Origin: Gammaproteobacteria bacterium
Lineage (GTDB): Bacteria > Pseudomonadota > Gammaproteobacteria > Steroidobacterales > GCA-2729495
Assembly (NCBI GenBank): GCA_023383705.1
Contig: JAHDYM010000024.1
Coordinates: 1-33,554 of the forward strand
DNA length: 33,554 nt
Direction of reading: 5' to 3'
The position numbers were made by a program, and so were the translations under genes. Numbering within the stretch: the first letter of the stretch is position 1; each line of letters starts with the position of its first letter. This document shows positions 1 to 10,028 of this stretch, piece after piece. The notes below the pieces were generated by a model, which saw only the letters and a list, made by a program, of their open reading frames with translations, ran no database searches and was not told the origin of the DNA.

Positions 1-670
1 GCTGGATCAGCAGGTTGGCCTCGCACTCGCGTGCGGCACGGAAGGTGAGTTCCTGGTGCGCGCGATGCAGCGGGTTGCGCGTCTGGAAAGCCACCACCTT
101 GCGCCAGCCGAGCTTGCGGAAACGGCCGCGCAGCTCGGCGGGCGAATCGCGCCAGAGCTTGAAATCGTAGTGGGTGGGGGATTCGACACCACGCACCTTG
201 CCGCCGATATATACCGGACCGGCGGTATTCATGATGTAGTCGACACCGGGATGCTTCTGGTCCTCGGTGCCGTAGACCGCCCAGGCTTCCTTGGCCTTGT
301 CCGGCGTCCACATGTCCTCGATCTTCAGGGTGGCGATCAGCACGCCTTCCTGGTCGCGCAGCGCGATGGACTCACCGACCTTGACGGTATCGGCGAAAGC
401 CTTGCTGACATCGAGGTTGATCGGTATGGACCAGATCAGGCCGGACTTCAGGCGCATGTCGCGCAGGACGCTCTCGTAATCGTCCTTGCCGAGGAAGCCC
501 TCGAGCGGCGAGAAGGCACCGTTGAGGATCAGCTCGAGATCGCAGAGCTGGCGCTCGCTGAGATCCCAGGATTTGTACTTCTGCGCAAGTTTTTTCTCGG
601 CTTCAGCCGCAGCTTCACCGAGATACAGCTGCTTGAGCTCGCCGCCGTGTGCTTCCTTGAAGGCTCCCAT
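1..670 (-). CDS. sat: Sulfate adenylyltransferase (ATP sulfurylase), 5' part only
   Basis: Partial gene; the first 223 codons are visible and the rest runs off the left edge. ATP sulfurylase makes adenosine 5'-phosphosulfate from ATP and sulfate (or the reverse) in the cytoplasm, the entry step of sulfate activation. The protein begins MGAFKEAHGGELKQLYL and reaches the signature QTRNPLHRAHQ near residue 200, the HxxH-type nucleotide-binding motif of the monomeric Sat family, as opposed to the CysDN type. The ATG at 668-670 is preceded by AAAGGA about 10 nt upstream. The visible part cannot show whether an APS kinase domain is fused downstream. It lies after ssb but is separated from it by an intrinsic terminator, so it probably has its own promoter, which I could not identify. 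Confidence 0.9.
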   Translation of the reverse strand, partial: MGAFKEAHGGELKQLYLGEAAAEAEKKLAQKYKSWDLSERQLCDLELILNGAFSPLEGFLGKDDYESVLRDMRLKSGLIWSIPINLDVSKAFADTVKVGESIALRDQEGVLIATLKIEDMWTPDKAKEAWAVYGTEDQKHPGVDYIMNTAGPVYIGGKVRGVESPTHYDFKLWRDSPAELRGRFRKLGWRKVVAFQTRNPLHRAHQELTFRAARECEANLLIQ

Positions 671-719
671 GGTCACTTATTCCTTTGAGTAAGGTGGTTA
701 TGTTGCTGTCCGGGTCTGG

Positions 720-749
720 AAAAAAGTTCGGCGCACATTGAGTGCGCCG
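720..749 (-). terminator. Rho-independent terminator downstream of ssb
   Basis: Read on the minus strand, an 8-bp perfect stem (CGGCGCAC/GTGCGCCG, plus-strand arms 729-736 and 742-749) with a 5-nt loop is followed after AAC by six T (720-725). It lies 42 bp beyond the ssb stop and before the sat start, so it should end the ssb transcript and separate it from sat. Confidence 0.85.
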
Positions 750-791
750 ATCAGTGTCTCTGCGGGAACTGCCCGCTGTGTTTCCGGGGTC

Positions 792-1283
792 CTAGAACGG
801 GATGTCGTCATCGAACTCCGGTGAGTCGGCGGTTGCTGCCGGGGCCTTGGACTGGGGCTTCCTCGCCGGACGCGGGGCAGCGGCACCGCCGCCAAAGCTG
901 TCGCCCTCGTCCTGGGATCCGCCACCCATGCCGCCGCCGGCACCGCCACGGCCACCGAGCATTTCCATCTGGTCAGCGATGATCTCGGTGCTGTAGCGGT
1001 CTTTCCCTTCCTTGTCCTGCCATTTGCGCGTACGCAGACGGCCTTCGATGTAGACCTGCGAGCCCTTCTTCAGGTACTCCGCCGCAATCTCGGCCAGCTT
1101 GCCGAACATGGCCACGCTGTGCCATTCGGTGCGCTCCTGCTGCTCGCCGGTCTCGCGGTCCTTGAAATTCTCGGTGGTGGCGATGCGGAGATTGGTAACC
1201 GCCGAACCACTGGGCATATAGCGGGTCTCCGGATCCTTGCCGAGGTTGCCGATCAGGATCACCTTGTTGATGCCACGTGCCAT
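792..1283 (-). CDS. ssb: Single-stranded DNA-binding protein
   Basis: SSB coats single-stranded DNA during replication, recombination and repair and recruits partners through its C-terminal tip. The 163-residue product starts [19 protein letters not shown], the usual start of the OB-fold domain (about residues 1-110). A Gly-rich linker follows, and the protein ends in the acidic tip EFDDDIPF. The ATG at 1281-1283 is chosen over an upstream in-frame start because MARG-NKV is the conserved family N-terminus. The gene is divergent from uvrA, an arrangement also known in E. coli. It is followed by the terminator at 720-749, so it is probably monocistronic. Confidence 0.97.
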   Translation of the reverse strand: MARGINKVILIGNLGKDPETRYMPSGSAVTNLRIATTENFKDRETGEQQERTEWHSVAMFGKLAEIAAEYLKKGSQVYIEGRLRTRKWQDKEGKDRYSTEIIADQMEMLGGRGGAGGGMGGGSQDEGDSFGGGAAAPRPARKPQSKAPAATADSPEFDDDIPF

Positions 1284-1462
1284 ATGGATTCCAGCTGTTT
1301 GCGTCGAGAGGGGCGAAACACGGACCGGCAGGCCCGCATCCGTCTGTGGGTACATTGTAAGCAGGACCACCCCAAAAGCCATCGGGATTTCTGGTCATAT
1401 CCTTATGCAATGCAGGGAAGCCGCAGCCAGGCCGGCGGCGAGCGGCAGGCCGGGGGCCGGTT

Positions 1463-1491
1463 TTGGCTGTGCTCGCGCCGGCCCGTATAGT
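1463..1491 (+). promoter_or_regulatory. Predicted sigma70 promoter of uvrA
   Basis: TTGGCT (1463-1468) and TATAGT (1486-1491) are separated by exactly 17 bp, giving a predicted transcription start near 1498 and a leader of about 30 nt before the uvrA ATG at 1529. Each box differs from the consensus by two bases or fewer. No CTGT-N8-ACAG LexA operator overlaps it. Prediction from sequence only. Confidence 0.55.
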
Positions 1492-1528
1492 TAGCGGTTC
1501 GCCCCTGGCCGGCCCCATCCCAGAGCAA

Positions 1529-4369
<2,841 letters not shown>

Positions 4370-4376
4370 GCGCGGT

Positions 4377-6152
4377 TCAGGGCCGCCAGTCCACGGCGTG
4401 AGCCGCGAGGTAATCATCCACGGCAGCGCCCACCGTCGGATGGAAGACATCCGCACCGAAGTGCTCGAGCAGTTCGAAGCGCTTCAGCTTGTCCTTGACC
4501 GGATCCTTCATCTCGGCGAAGTGCAGCTCGATCTGCGCTTCCCGCAGCTTCCGCTCGAGTTCGGCAAGCACGTCTGCTGAACTCACATCGATGCTGGTCA
4601 CTGGTTCCGCGGTCACGACGACCCACCTGACGGGTGTCGGCGAATCGATGACAGCCTGCAGAACGCGCTCCTGGAACAACTCGGCGTTGGCAAAGAACAG
4701 CGGCGCATCCCAGCGAAACAGGACGAGGCCCGGCACCCGCCGGGCATCCGGATAGCGCTTGATGTCGTGGAAACCGCGCAGGCCGTTCACCCGGCCGAGC
4801 ACGGCGAAATGCGGCCGCCAGCCATCCCAGAGAAACTCGATGACCGCGACGATGATGGCGAGGCCGATGCCGGGAATCGCGCCGAGGCCCGCGACGCCGG
4901 CGAAGCAGCCGATGGACAGCCAGAACTCCCAGCGCTGGATGCGGAAGATGCGGCGCAGGTCGGCGATCTCGAACATGCCGATGGCCGAGGCGATCACCAC
5001 CGCAGCCAGTGCGCTGATCGGCAGGTTGCGCAACAGATCCGGTGCCAGCACCAGCAGCAGGGCGATGCAGATCGCGCCGACCACGCCGGTGAGTTGTGTC
5101 CTGGCACCCGCTGCTTCCGCGACCGGCGTGCGCGAGGAACTGCTGCTGATCGGGAAGCCCTGGAACAGGCCGGCCGCCAGATTGGCAGCGCCAAGGCCGA
5201 CCATCTCCTGGTCGGGGTCGACATAGCTGCGGGTTTTCGCCGCGTAACTGCGCGAGAGCACGCTGGTATCGGCAAAGGACACCAGCGCCACTGCGCAGCC
5301 ACCGATCACGGCGGTGCCGAGATCCGTCAGGCCGATCCACGGCAGCGCAAATCCCGGCAGGCCATGCGGCAGCGGTCCCAGCAACTCGACGCCGGCGCTG
5401 GCGCCGAGATCGAATACACCAACGGCGACCGTGGCCGCCACGATGGCAATCAGCAGTCCCGGAATGCGCGGCCAGGGCTTGAGCAGCTGGATCAATGTCA
5501 GCACGCTCGCACCGACGAGGAAGGTGGTCAGGTTGACATCACCATCGAGTACCGACCGGCCGATATGCCAGAGGTCGTGCAGCGGGCCGTTGCTGTCGAT
5601 GGACACGCCGAGGAGCTTCGGCAACTGGCTGACGATCACCACGAAGGCAATGCCATTCATATAGCCATAGCGGATCGGCTTGGACAGGAGTTCGGTGACG
5701 AATCCCAGGCGCAGGACGCCGGCCAGGATGCACACCACACCCGACACCACTGCCATCAGGCCGGCGACGGCGACCGCGCGCACCGGATCACCGGCCGACA
5801 GGGGCAGGACCACCGCGAGGATCAGCGCAGCCAGCGAGGAATCCGGCCCGAGGACCAGGATGCGGCTCGGACCAAACAGGGCGTAGGCCAGCAAGGGCAC
5901 GATGGTGGCGTAAAGGCCGTAGATGCCGGGCACCCCCGAGGCGACTGCGTAGGCAATGCCAACCGGCACCAGCATGGTAGTCAGCACCAGTCCGGCTATC
6001 AGGTCGTGGGACAGCCACGCCAGCTCGTAACGGCGCATCGTCTCCAGCCCGGGCAGCCAGCGCGCCCAGCCGCGGACGTCGGCCCTCACCTGGGTCACCA
6101 GGCCAGGCGGTACCGGCGGCACGGGGGAAGAAGCAACTTTTTGCGGATCCAA
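4377..6152 (-). CDS. SulP-family anion transporter with STAS domain
   Basis: Inner-membrane SLC26/SulP transporter. The family moves sulfate, bicarbonate or other anions; the substrate cannot be read from sequence. The N-terminal region has the SulP pattern [20 protein letters not shown] with many hydrophobic helices, including the conserved [14 protein letters not shown] stretch. The last 130 or so residues form a soluble STAS domain ([19 protein letters not shown]). The start is uncertain. The frame is open up to a TTG at 6239, but that position lies under the ribosome-binding site of the divergent CHAD gene. A TTG at 6152 has AGGCGAG 6 nt upstream and is used here. A GTG at 6098 and an ATG at 6038 are alternatives, the ATG cutting into conserved sequence. 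No sulfur gene is adjacent; sat lies beyond ssb and uvrA. Confidence 0.85.
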   Translation of the reverse strand: MDPQKVASSPVPPVPPGLVTQVRADVRGWARWLPGLETMRRYELAWLSHDLIAGLVLTTMLVPVGIAYAVASGVPGIYGLYATIVPLLAYALFGPSRILVLGPDSSLAALILAVVLPLSAGDPVRAVAVAGLMAVVSGVVCILAGVLRLGFVTELLSKPIRYGYMNGIAFVVIVSQLPKLLGVSIDSNGPLHDLWHIGRSVLDGDVNLTTFLVGASVLTLIQLLKPWPRIPGLLIAIVAATVAVGVFDLGASAGVELLGPLPHGLPGFALPWIGLTDLGTAVIGGCAVALVSFADTSVLSRSYAAKTRSYVDPDQEMVGLGAANLAAGLFQGFPISSSSSRTPVAEAAGARTQLTGVVGAICIALLLVLAPDLLRNLPISALAAVVIASAIGMFEIADLRRIFRIQRWEFWLSIGCFAGVAGLGAIPGIGLAIIVAVIEFLWDGWRPHFAVLGRVNGLRGFHDIKRYPDARRVPGLVLFRWDAPLFFANAELFQERVLQAVIDSPTPVRWVVVTAEPVTSIDVSSADVLAELERKLREAQIELHFAEMKDPVKDKLKRFELLEHFGADVFHPTVGAAVDDYLAAHAVDWRP

Positions 6153-6180
6153 GGAATACTCGCCTGATCTGCCGGTTTGG

Positions 6181-6215
6181 GCCCCGGTCAAACCACTGCT
6201 ATGGTCTGACCGGGC
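6181..6215. other. Imperfect inverted repeat between divergent SulP and CHAD genes
   Basis: Arms GGTCAAACCA (6186-6195) and TGGTCTGACC (6202-6211) pair with one mismatch around a 6-nt centre. The pairing extends outward through GCCC (6181-6184) and GGGC (6212-6215) with one bulged C, giving about 13 bp in all. It lies in the divergent intergenic region, 29 bp before the CHAD start, and could be an operator or a 5' UTR hairpin. Direct observation; function unknown. Confidence 0.5.
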
Positions 6216-6244
6216 TCGGTCTCGCCCCGCAAGGAGCAAGGTCC

Positions 6245-7183
6245 ATGATACGACGCCAAAACCGCTCCAGAGTGCCCGCCAGTACCGGCCAGGATGCCGC
6301 CGCCGGGTTGCTGCCCGACGCGCCGGGCCCGGCCCTCAGGGAACTGGCCCTGCACGAACTGACTGCCGCCCGCGATCACCTGGCGCGCGACGGCGAGGCC
6401 CGCCACGAAGGCGTGCACCAGGCACGCAAGGCGCTGCGCCGGACTCGCGCCGCACTGGCGCTGGGTCGCAAGCGCCTCGGGGGTCGCAGCAAGCGGATTG
6501 ATGCGGAACTGGCGAGCCTGTGCCGTGGCCTCTCGCCGCTGCGCGATGCCCAGGCGCTACTCGAAGCCCTGGAACGGCTGCGCAGCACCGCGACCGAGCC
6601 CCTGCGCAGCGAGTTGCCCGAACTGCTCCGGCAGGCGCGCGAGCGTCGCGATCAGCGGCTGGCAAAGGTCCTGGCTCGCGACCCGGGGCTGAAACGCCGT
6701 CGCGCACGGGTGCAGGCGCTGGCCGAACGGCTGGCGAAGCTCGACTGGACCGGCATCGATCAGCACAGCGTGGTGGCTGCCGTGGCACACAGTGAACGGC
6801 GCCTGGCCAGGGCCCGCGAGCGCATCGCCCGGCATCCCGGCGAGGATGATCGCTGGCATACCCTGCGGCGGCGCCTGCGCCGTCTTCACCAGCAGCACAA
6901 CCTGCTGCGGCGGATCGCACCAGCCTGGCGGGTCGATGCACGCGCCACGACGGATGAAGCGGCCCGCCTCGGCGAAGCGCAAGACGATGCGCTGCTGCTG
7001 CGGAACTGTCGCCGGAACTCGCCGTTTGCGCCGGGCGGCCGGGCACGACTGCGTGCACTGGCCAGCGAGCGGCTGGCGCGCGCCCGCGAACCCGCGACCG
7101 CCGGCGAGCCGGCACGCGCCTGTGCCACTGGCGTGTGCGATACTCCGCGCAAAATTCCGCGCCGGAAGGACAGGCCGCGATGA
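6245..7183 (+). CDS. CHAD domain protein
   Basis: 312-residue, very Arg-rich, helical protein. Residues about 54-70 (HEGVHQARKALRRTRAA) match the start of the CHAD domain, an alpha-helical bundle with conserved His and basic residues whose characterised members bind inorganic polyphosphate. The conserved basic helices continue with LSPLRDAQALLEAL, another typical CHAD segment. No CYTH triphosphatase domain is fused to it, unlike many CHAD proteins. The ATG at 6245 has AAGGAG 9 nt upstream. The TGA stop overlaps the corA start in an ATGA (7180-7183), so the two are translationally coupled and probably act together. The specific role is inferred only. Confidence 0.8.
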   Translation: MIRRQNRSRVPASTGQDAAAGLLPDAPGPALRELALHELTAARDHLARDGEARHEGVHQARKALRRTRAALALGRKRLGGRSKRIDAELASLCRGLSPLRDAQALLEALERLRSTATEPLRSELPELLRQARERRDQRLAKVLARDPGLKRRRARVQALAERLAKLDWTGIDQHSVVAAVAHSERRLARARERIARHPGEDDRWHTLRRRLRRLHQQHNLLRRIAPAWRVDARATTDEAARLGEAQDDALLLRNCRRNSPFAPGGRARLRALASERLARAREPATAGEPARACATGVCDTPRKIPRRKDRPR

Positions 7184-8145
7184 TCGTCAACTGCATCGCT
7201 TACCGCGCCGGCAAGAGCCTTGGCGACATCTCCATCGATGCGATCAGCGAGGTGCTCAAGGAGCCGGATACCCTGGTCTGGCTCGGCGTGCACGAACCGG
7301 ACACCACCCTGTTACGCAAGGTGCAGGAGGAGTTCTCGCTGCATGATCTGGCCATCGAGGATGCCCAGCACGCGCACCAGCGGCCCAAGCTCGAAGCCTA
7401 TGGGGACTCGCTGTTCATCGTCGTCGAGACCGCGCAGACGCAGAACGACAAGGTGCATTTCGGCGAGACGCACCTGTTCGTCGGCCGCAATTTCATCATC
7501 ACCATCCGGCACGGCTCATCGGTCAGCTATGCCTCCGTGCGCCAGAAGTGCGAGACCGTTCCGCATCGCCTGGCGATCGGGCCCGGCTTTGCGCTCTACT
7601 CGATCATCGACTTCGTGGTCGACAACTACCAGCCGGTGGCGGAGAGCCTGCAGGCGCGCTTCGAAGAACTCGAGCAGGACATGTTCGAGAAATCCTTCGA
7701 CCGCGAAAACATCGCCGAGATGTACCGGCTGAAGGGCGAACTCATCAAGCTGCGCAACGCCGTGATGCCGATCAACGACATCAGCAGCCAGTTGATCCGC
7801 TTCCATGAAAATGTCGTGCGCAAGGAATTGCGGCCCTACTTTCGCGACATCGAGGACCATGTGAGCCGGATCATCAAGATGACGGACACCATCCGCGAGA
7901 TGCTCACCACCGCGATCCAGGTGAACCTGGCGCTGGTCACCGTCGGCCAGAACGAGGTCGTGAAGCAGCTGGCCGGCTGGGGCGCCATCCTGGCCATTCC
8001 CACCGTGGTCTTCAGCATGTATGGCATGAACTTCCGCTTCATGCCCGAACTCGGCTCGCACTGGGGCTACCCGCTGGTGGTGGGCGCGACGGCAACCGCC
8101 TGTACCCTGCTCTTTCGCCGCCTGCGCCGCGCCGGCTGGCTGTAA
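7180..8145 (+). CDS. corA: CorA-family divalent cation (Mg2+/Co2+) transporter
   Basis: 321-residue member of the CorA/2-TM-GxN family, a homopentameric inner-membrane channel for Mg2+ and related ions. The long cytoplasmic alpha/beta and helical funnel domain is followed by TM1, the signature YGMNF (GMN at residues 282-284), the loop MPELGSHWGYP, TM2, and a short basic C-terminal tail, all as expected. The ATG at 7180 is preceded by GGAAGGACAGG and overlaps the stop of the CHAD gene by 4 nt. An in-frame ATG 45 nt upstream lies inside the CHAD coding region and lacks family support. Cation specificity (Mg2+, Co2+ or Zn2+) cannot be told from sequence. The symbol denotes the family; a genome may carry several paralogues. 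Confidence 0.92.
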   Translation: MIVNCIAYRAGKSLGDISIDAISEVLKEPDTLVWLGVHEPDTTLLRKVQEEFSLHDLAIEDAQHAHQRPKLEAYGDSLFIVVETAQTQNDKVHFGETHLFVGRNFIITIRHGSSVSYASVRQKCETVPHRLAIGPGFALYSIIDFVVDNYQPVAESLQARFEELEQDMFEKSFDRENIAEMYRLKGELIKLRNAVMPINDISSQLIRFHENVVRKELRPYFRDIEDHVSRIIKMTDTIREMLTTAIQVNLALVTVGQNEVVKQLAGWGAILAIPTVVFSMYGMNFRFMPELGSHWGYPLVVGATATACTLLFRRLRRAGWL

Positions 8146-8165
8146 GTCCCACTCCGGAGATCCGC

Positions 8166-8999
8166 ATGAACGGCCCCCTGCGCATCATTTTCTCGATCAC
8201 GCTGCTGCTGATGTGGACGATCTTCGGCCTGTCGCTGGCCAACGGCACCTGGACCACCACCAACTGGCTGATGCTCGGCCTCGCCCACCTGGCCTGCGCC
8301 GTGATCTTCATCAATTTCGCCTACGTGTTTTCCTATGGCTACGCGATCAGCATGCTGATCGTCCACGCCGCCATTCTGGTGCTGAGGCCCTCGCTGGCAG
8401 CCGCATTGATCGCCGGACTGGGTGCGGCCTATGGCGTGCGCCTGTGGCGCTTCACCCACGTGCGCTACCAAACCGCCTCCTACAGCTGGATAAAGGCCCG
8501 TGGCGACAAGGCCGATGCCACGCTGCCGGTGGCCTTGCGGCTGTATCTGTGGATCGCCGTCAGCTGGCTGACGGCCTTCACCGCGATGAGCGCCTGGCGG
8601 GTATCGGCAAGTGGCGTACTGACGCCGTGGGTCGTGGCGGCGGCGCTCGTCATGCTGGCGGGCCTGGTGCTGGAAGCGGTCGCCGACCAGCAGAAACAGG
8701 CCGGCAAGCTGCGCAAGCCCGATGGTTTTGTCAGCGACGGGCTCTACCGGCGAATCCGCCATCCCAACTATGTGGGCGAGATGGTCTTTCAGATTGGCCT
8801 GATGCTGGCCTGCATCGGCTCGGCACGGACCTGGCTTGAATATGCCGCCTGCCTCGTCGGCCCGCTCTACATCGTGATCCTGATGTACTACGCCGGCATC
8901 GAGGCCGATGAGCAGCAACAGCAGCGCTACGGCAGCGACCCGGCCTACGGGCGATACCGGCAGCAGTCGGGAGCTTTCCTGCCGGGCACCGGCCGGTAA
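8166..8999 (+). CDS. ICMT/DUF1295-family integral membrane protein (putative methyltransferase or reductase)
   Basis: 277-residue protein with about six or seven hydrophobic segments (for example residues 6-25, 34-55, 61-90, 124-141, 154-173, 206-222, 227-245). Residues 188-205 carry GFVSDGLYRRIRHPNYVGE. This is the G-Y-R-hydrophobic-RHPNY-GE signature shared by isoprenylcysteine carboxyl methyltransferases and the DUF1295/steroid-5-alpha-reductase-like fold, where it contributes to cofactor and substrate binding. A further typical element is EADEQQQQRYGSDPAYGRYR near the C-terminus. The ATG is preceded by CGGAG 6-10 nt upstream and lies 20 bp after corA, so it is likely cotranscribed. The family includes lipid or protein methyltransferases; the substrate is unknown. 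Confidence 0.78.
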   Translation: MNGPLRIIFSITLLLMWTIFGLSLANGTWTTTNWLMLGLAHLACAVIFINFAYVFSYGYAISMLIVHAAILVLRPSLAAALIAGLGAAYGVRLWRFTHVRYQTASYSWIKARGDKADATLPVALRLYLWIAVSWLTAFTAMSAWRVSASGVLTPWVVAAALVMLAGLVLEAVADQQKQAGKLRKPDGFVSDGLYRRIRHPNYVGEMVFQIGLMLACIGSARTWLEYAACLVGPLYIVILMYYAGIEADEQQQQRYGSDPAYGRYRQQSGAFLPGTGR

Positions 9000-9019
9000 A
9001 GCCTGCGCGCGGCTGACCA

Positions 9020-9040
9020 GCCGGCCGGCGTCAGGCCGGC
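9020..9040. terminator. GC hairpin between convergent genes
   Basis: GCCGGCC (9020-9026) and GGCCGGC (9034-9040) form a perfect 7-bp stem around a 7-nt loop, in the 45-bp gap between the stops of the ICMT-like gene and the NadE-like gene. No T tract follows on either strand, so it is a weak or Rho-assisted bidirectional terminator at best. Confidence 0.4.
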
Positions 9041-9044
9041 CGCC

Positions 9045-10028
9045 TCAGAAGTGAAGTTCCGGCACCTCGCCCGCCAGCACCGGCCGCAGATGCATGTAGC
9101 GCGTGGTGGCACGCTTGGCACGGATGTCCGCGTAGATCGCCTCGGCGGTCGGCACATCGACACCGATTGCCGGCGCGAGCTCCGCAGCGCTGCGACCGTG
9201 GTTCAGTGCCCATAGCGCCAGGTCCATCTGCGGCCAGGGCAGCGCGAAGTAGAACTCGTCCTGACCCTGCGCGAGGCTGTAGGTGTCGGTGGTCGGCACC
9301 GCGGCGCAGACGCGCTCCGGCAGGCCCAGATGGCGCGCCATGCCGTACACCTGCGTCTTGTAGAGGTGTGCAATCGGCTTCACGTCCGCGGAACCGTCAC
9401 CATTCTTGACGAAGAAACCCTGGTCGTACTCGAGCCGGTTGGGCGTGCCGACGACGCCGTAGTTGAGGCGATCGGCATGGAAGTACTCCATGGTCTTGCG
9501 GATGCGCTGCTTGAAATTGGTTGCCGCAACGATCTGCAGGTAGGGCTTCAGATCGAGCGACTGTTCGGTGATTTTGCCGTCCGGCGCCTGCGCGACGATG
9601 TGGAAGCGGTTGATGCGACCCTGTACGCCACCGGAGATCACGATCTTGAACTTCCAGCCCGGCCCGTAGCCTGGCACGGCAGTGCGGACCGCCTCGTCAC
9701 GCCAGCGGTAGCAGCCGATCGCCTCCAGCGTCGGCCCGATGTTGAACGTCTCGACCTGCACGCCAAGGTGCCTGGCGAGGATGTTGGCGCGCACGGCGCT
9801 GTCGTCCGACGAGTCGTGCTCGGGGAGGATCAGCGCAAACACCCGCTCCGCCCCCAGCGCGCGCACGGCGAGCGAGACCGACACGGAGCTGTCGATGCCG
9901 CCGGAGATGGCAACCACGAGGCCGCGACGCTTCAGGTCACGCGAGGTGATCTCGCGCAATCGCGCGGCAATCCTGTTCGCCTCGGCTTCGAGGTCGATGT
10001 CCAGTACACGTGCGTCGATGGTATTCAA
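9045..10028 (-). CDS. NAD synthetase (NadE) family protein
   Basis: 327-residue N-type ATP pyrophosphatase. The PPi loop SGGIDSS is at residues 42-48. A second conserved block at about 193-227 runs VGTPNRLEYDQGFFVKNGDG and on through ADVKPIAHLYKTQV, equivalent to the ATP/NaAD-binding and magnesium region of NadE. There is no glutaminase domain, so ammonia would be the nitrogen donor. The segment between the two motifs is longer than in E. coli NadE by several tens of residues (from memory of that sequence). It starts with TTG at 10026-10028, which overlaps the TGA of the upstream acyl-AMP ligase (TTGA) and has GAGGG 6 nt before it, so it is translationally coupled. It may be an authentic NAD synthetase, or a relative that amidates or condenses the acyl product of the neighbouring ligase and carrier protein; the context favours the second. 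Confidence 0.8.
   Translation of the reverse strand: MNTIDARVLDIDLEAEANRIAARLREITSRDLKRRGLVVAISGGIDSSVSVSLAVRALGAERVFALILPEHDSSDDSAVRANILARHLGVQVETFNIGPTLEAIGCYRWRDEAVRTAVPGYGPGWKFKIVISGGVQGRINRFHIVAQAPDGKITEQSLDLKPYLQIVAATNFKQRIRKTMEYFHADRLNYGVVGTPNRLEYDQGFFVKNGDGSADVKPIAHLYKTQVYGMARHLGLPERVCAAVPTTDTYSLAQGQDEFYFALPWPQMDLALWALNHGRSAAELAPAIGVDVPTAEAIYADIRAKRATTRYMHLRPVLAGEVPELHF

Noticed and set aside
56..688. 210-codon plus-strand frame over sat
   Set aside because: The minus strand translates to a clear ATP sulfurylase with its HxxH motif; the plus frame is its shadow.
1351..1360. TACAAT on the minus strand considered as the -10 box of ssb
   Set aside because: No acceptable -35 hexamer lies 16-18 bp upstream, so I did not annotate a promoter.
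4767..6167. 466-codon open frame antisense to the SulP gene
   Set aside because: The product is His/Gln/Arg/Asp-rich low-complexity sequence, as expected opposite a membrane protein in GC-rich DNA; the SulP frame is clearly the real one.
8166..8999. Considered naming the ICMT/DUF1295-like protein a specific steroid reductase or methyltransferase
   Set aside because: The RHPNYVGE signature is shared by several activities; sequence alone does not identify the substrate.
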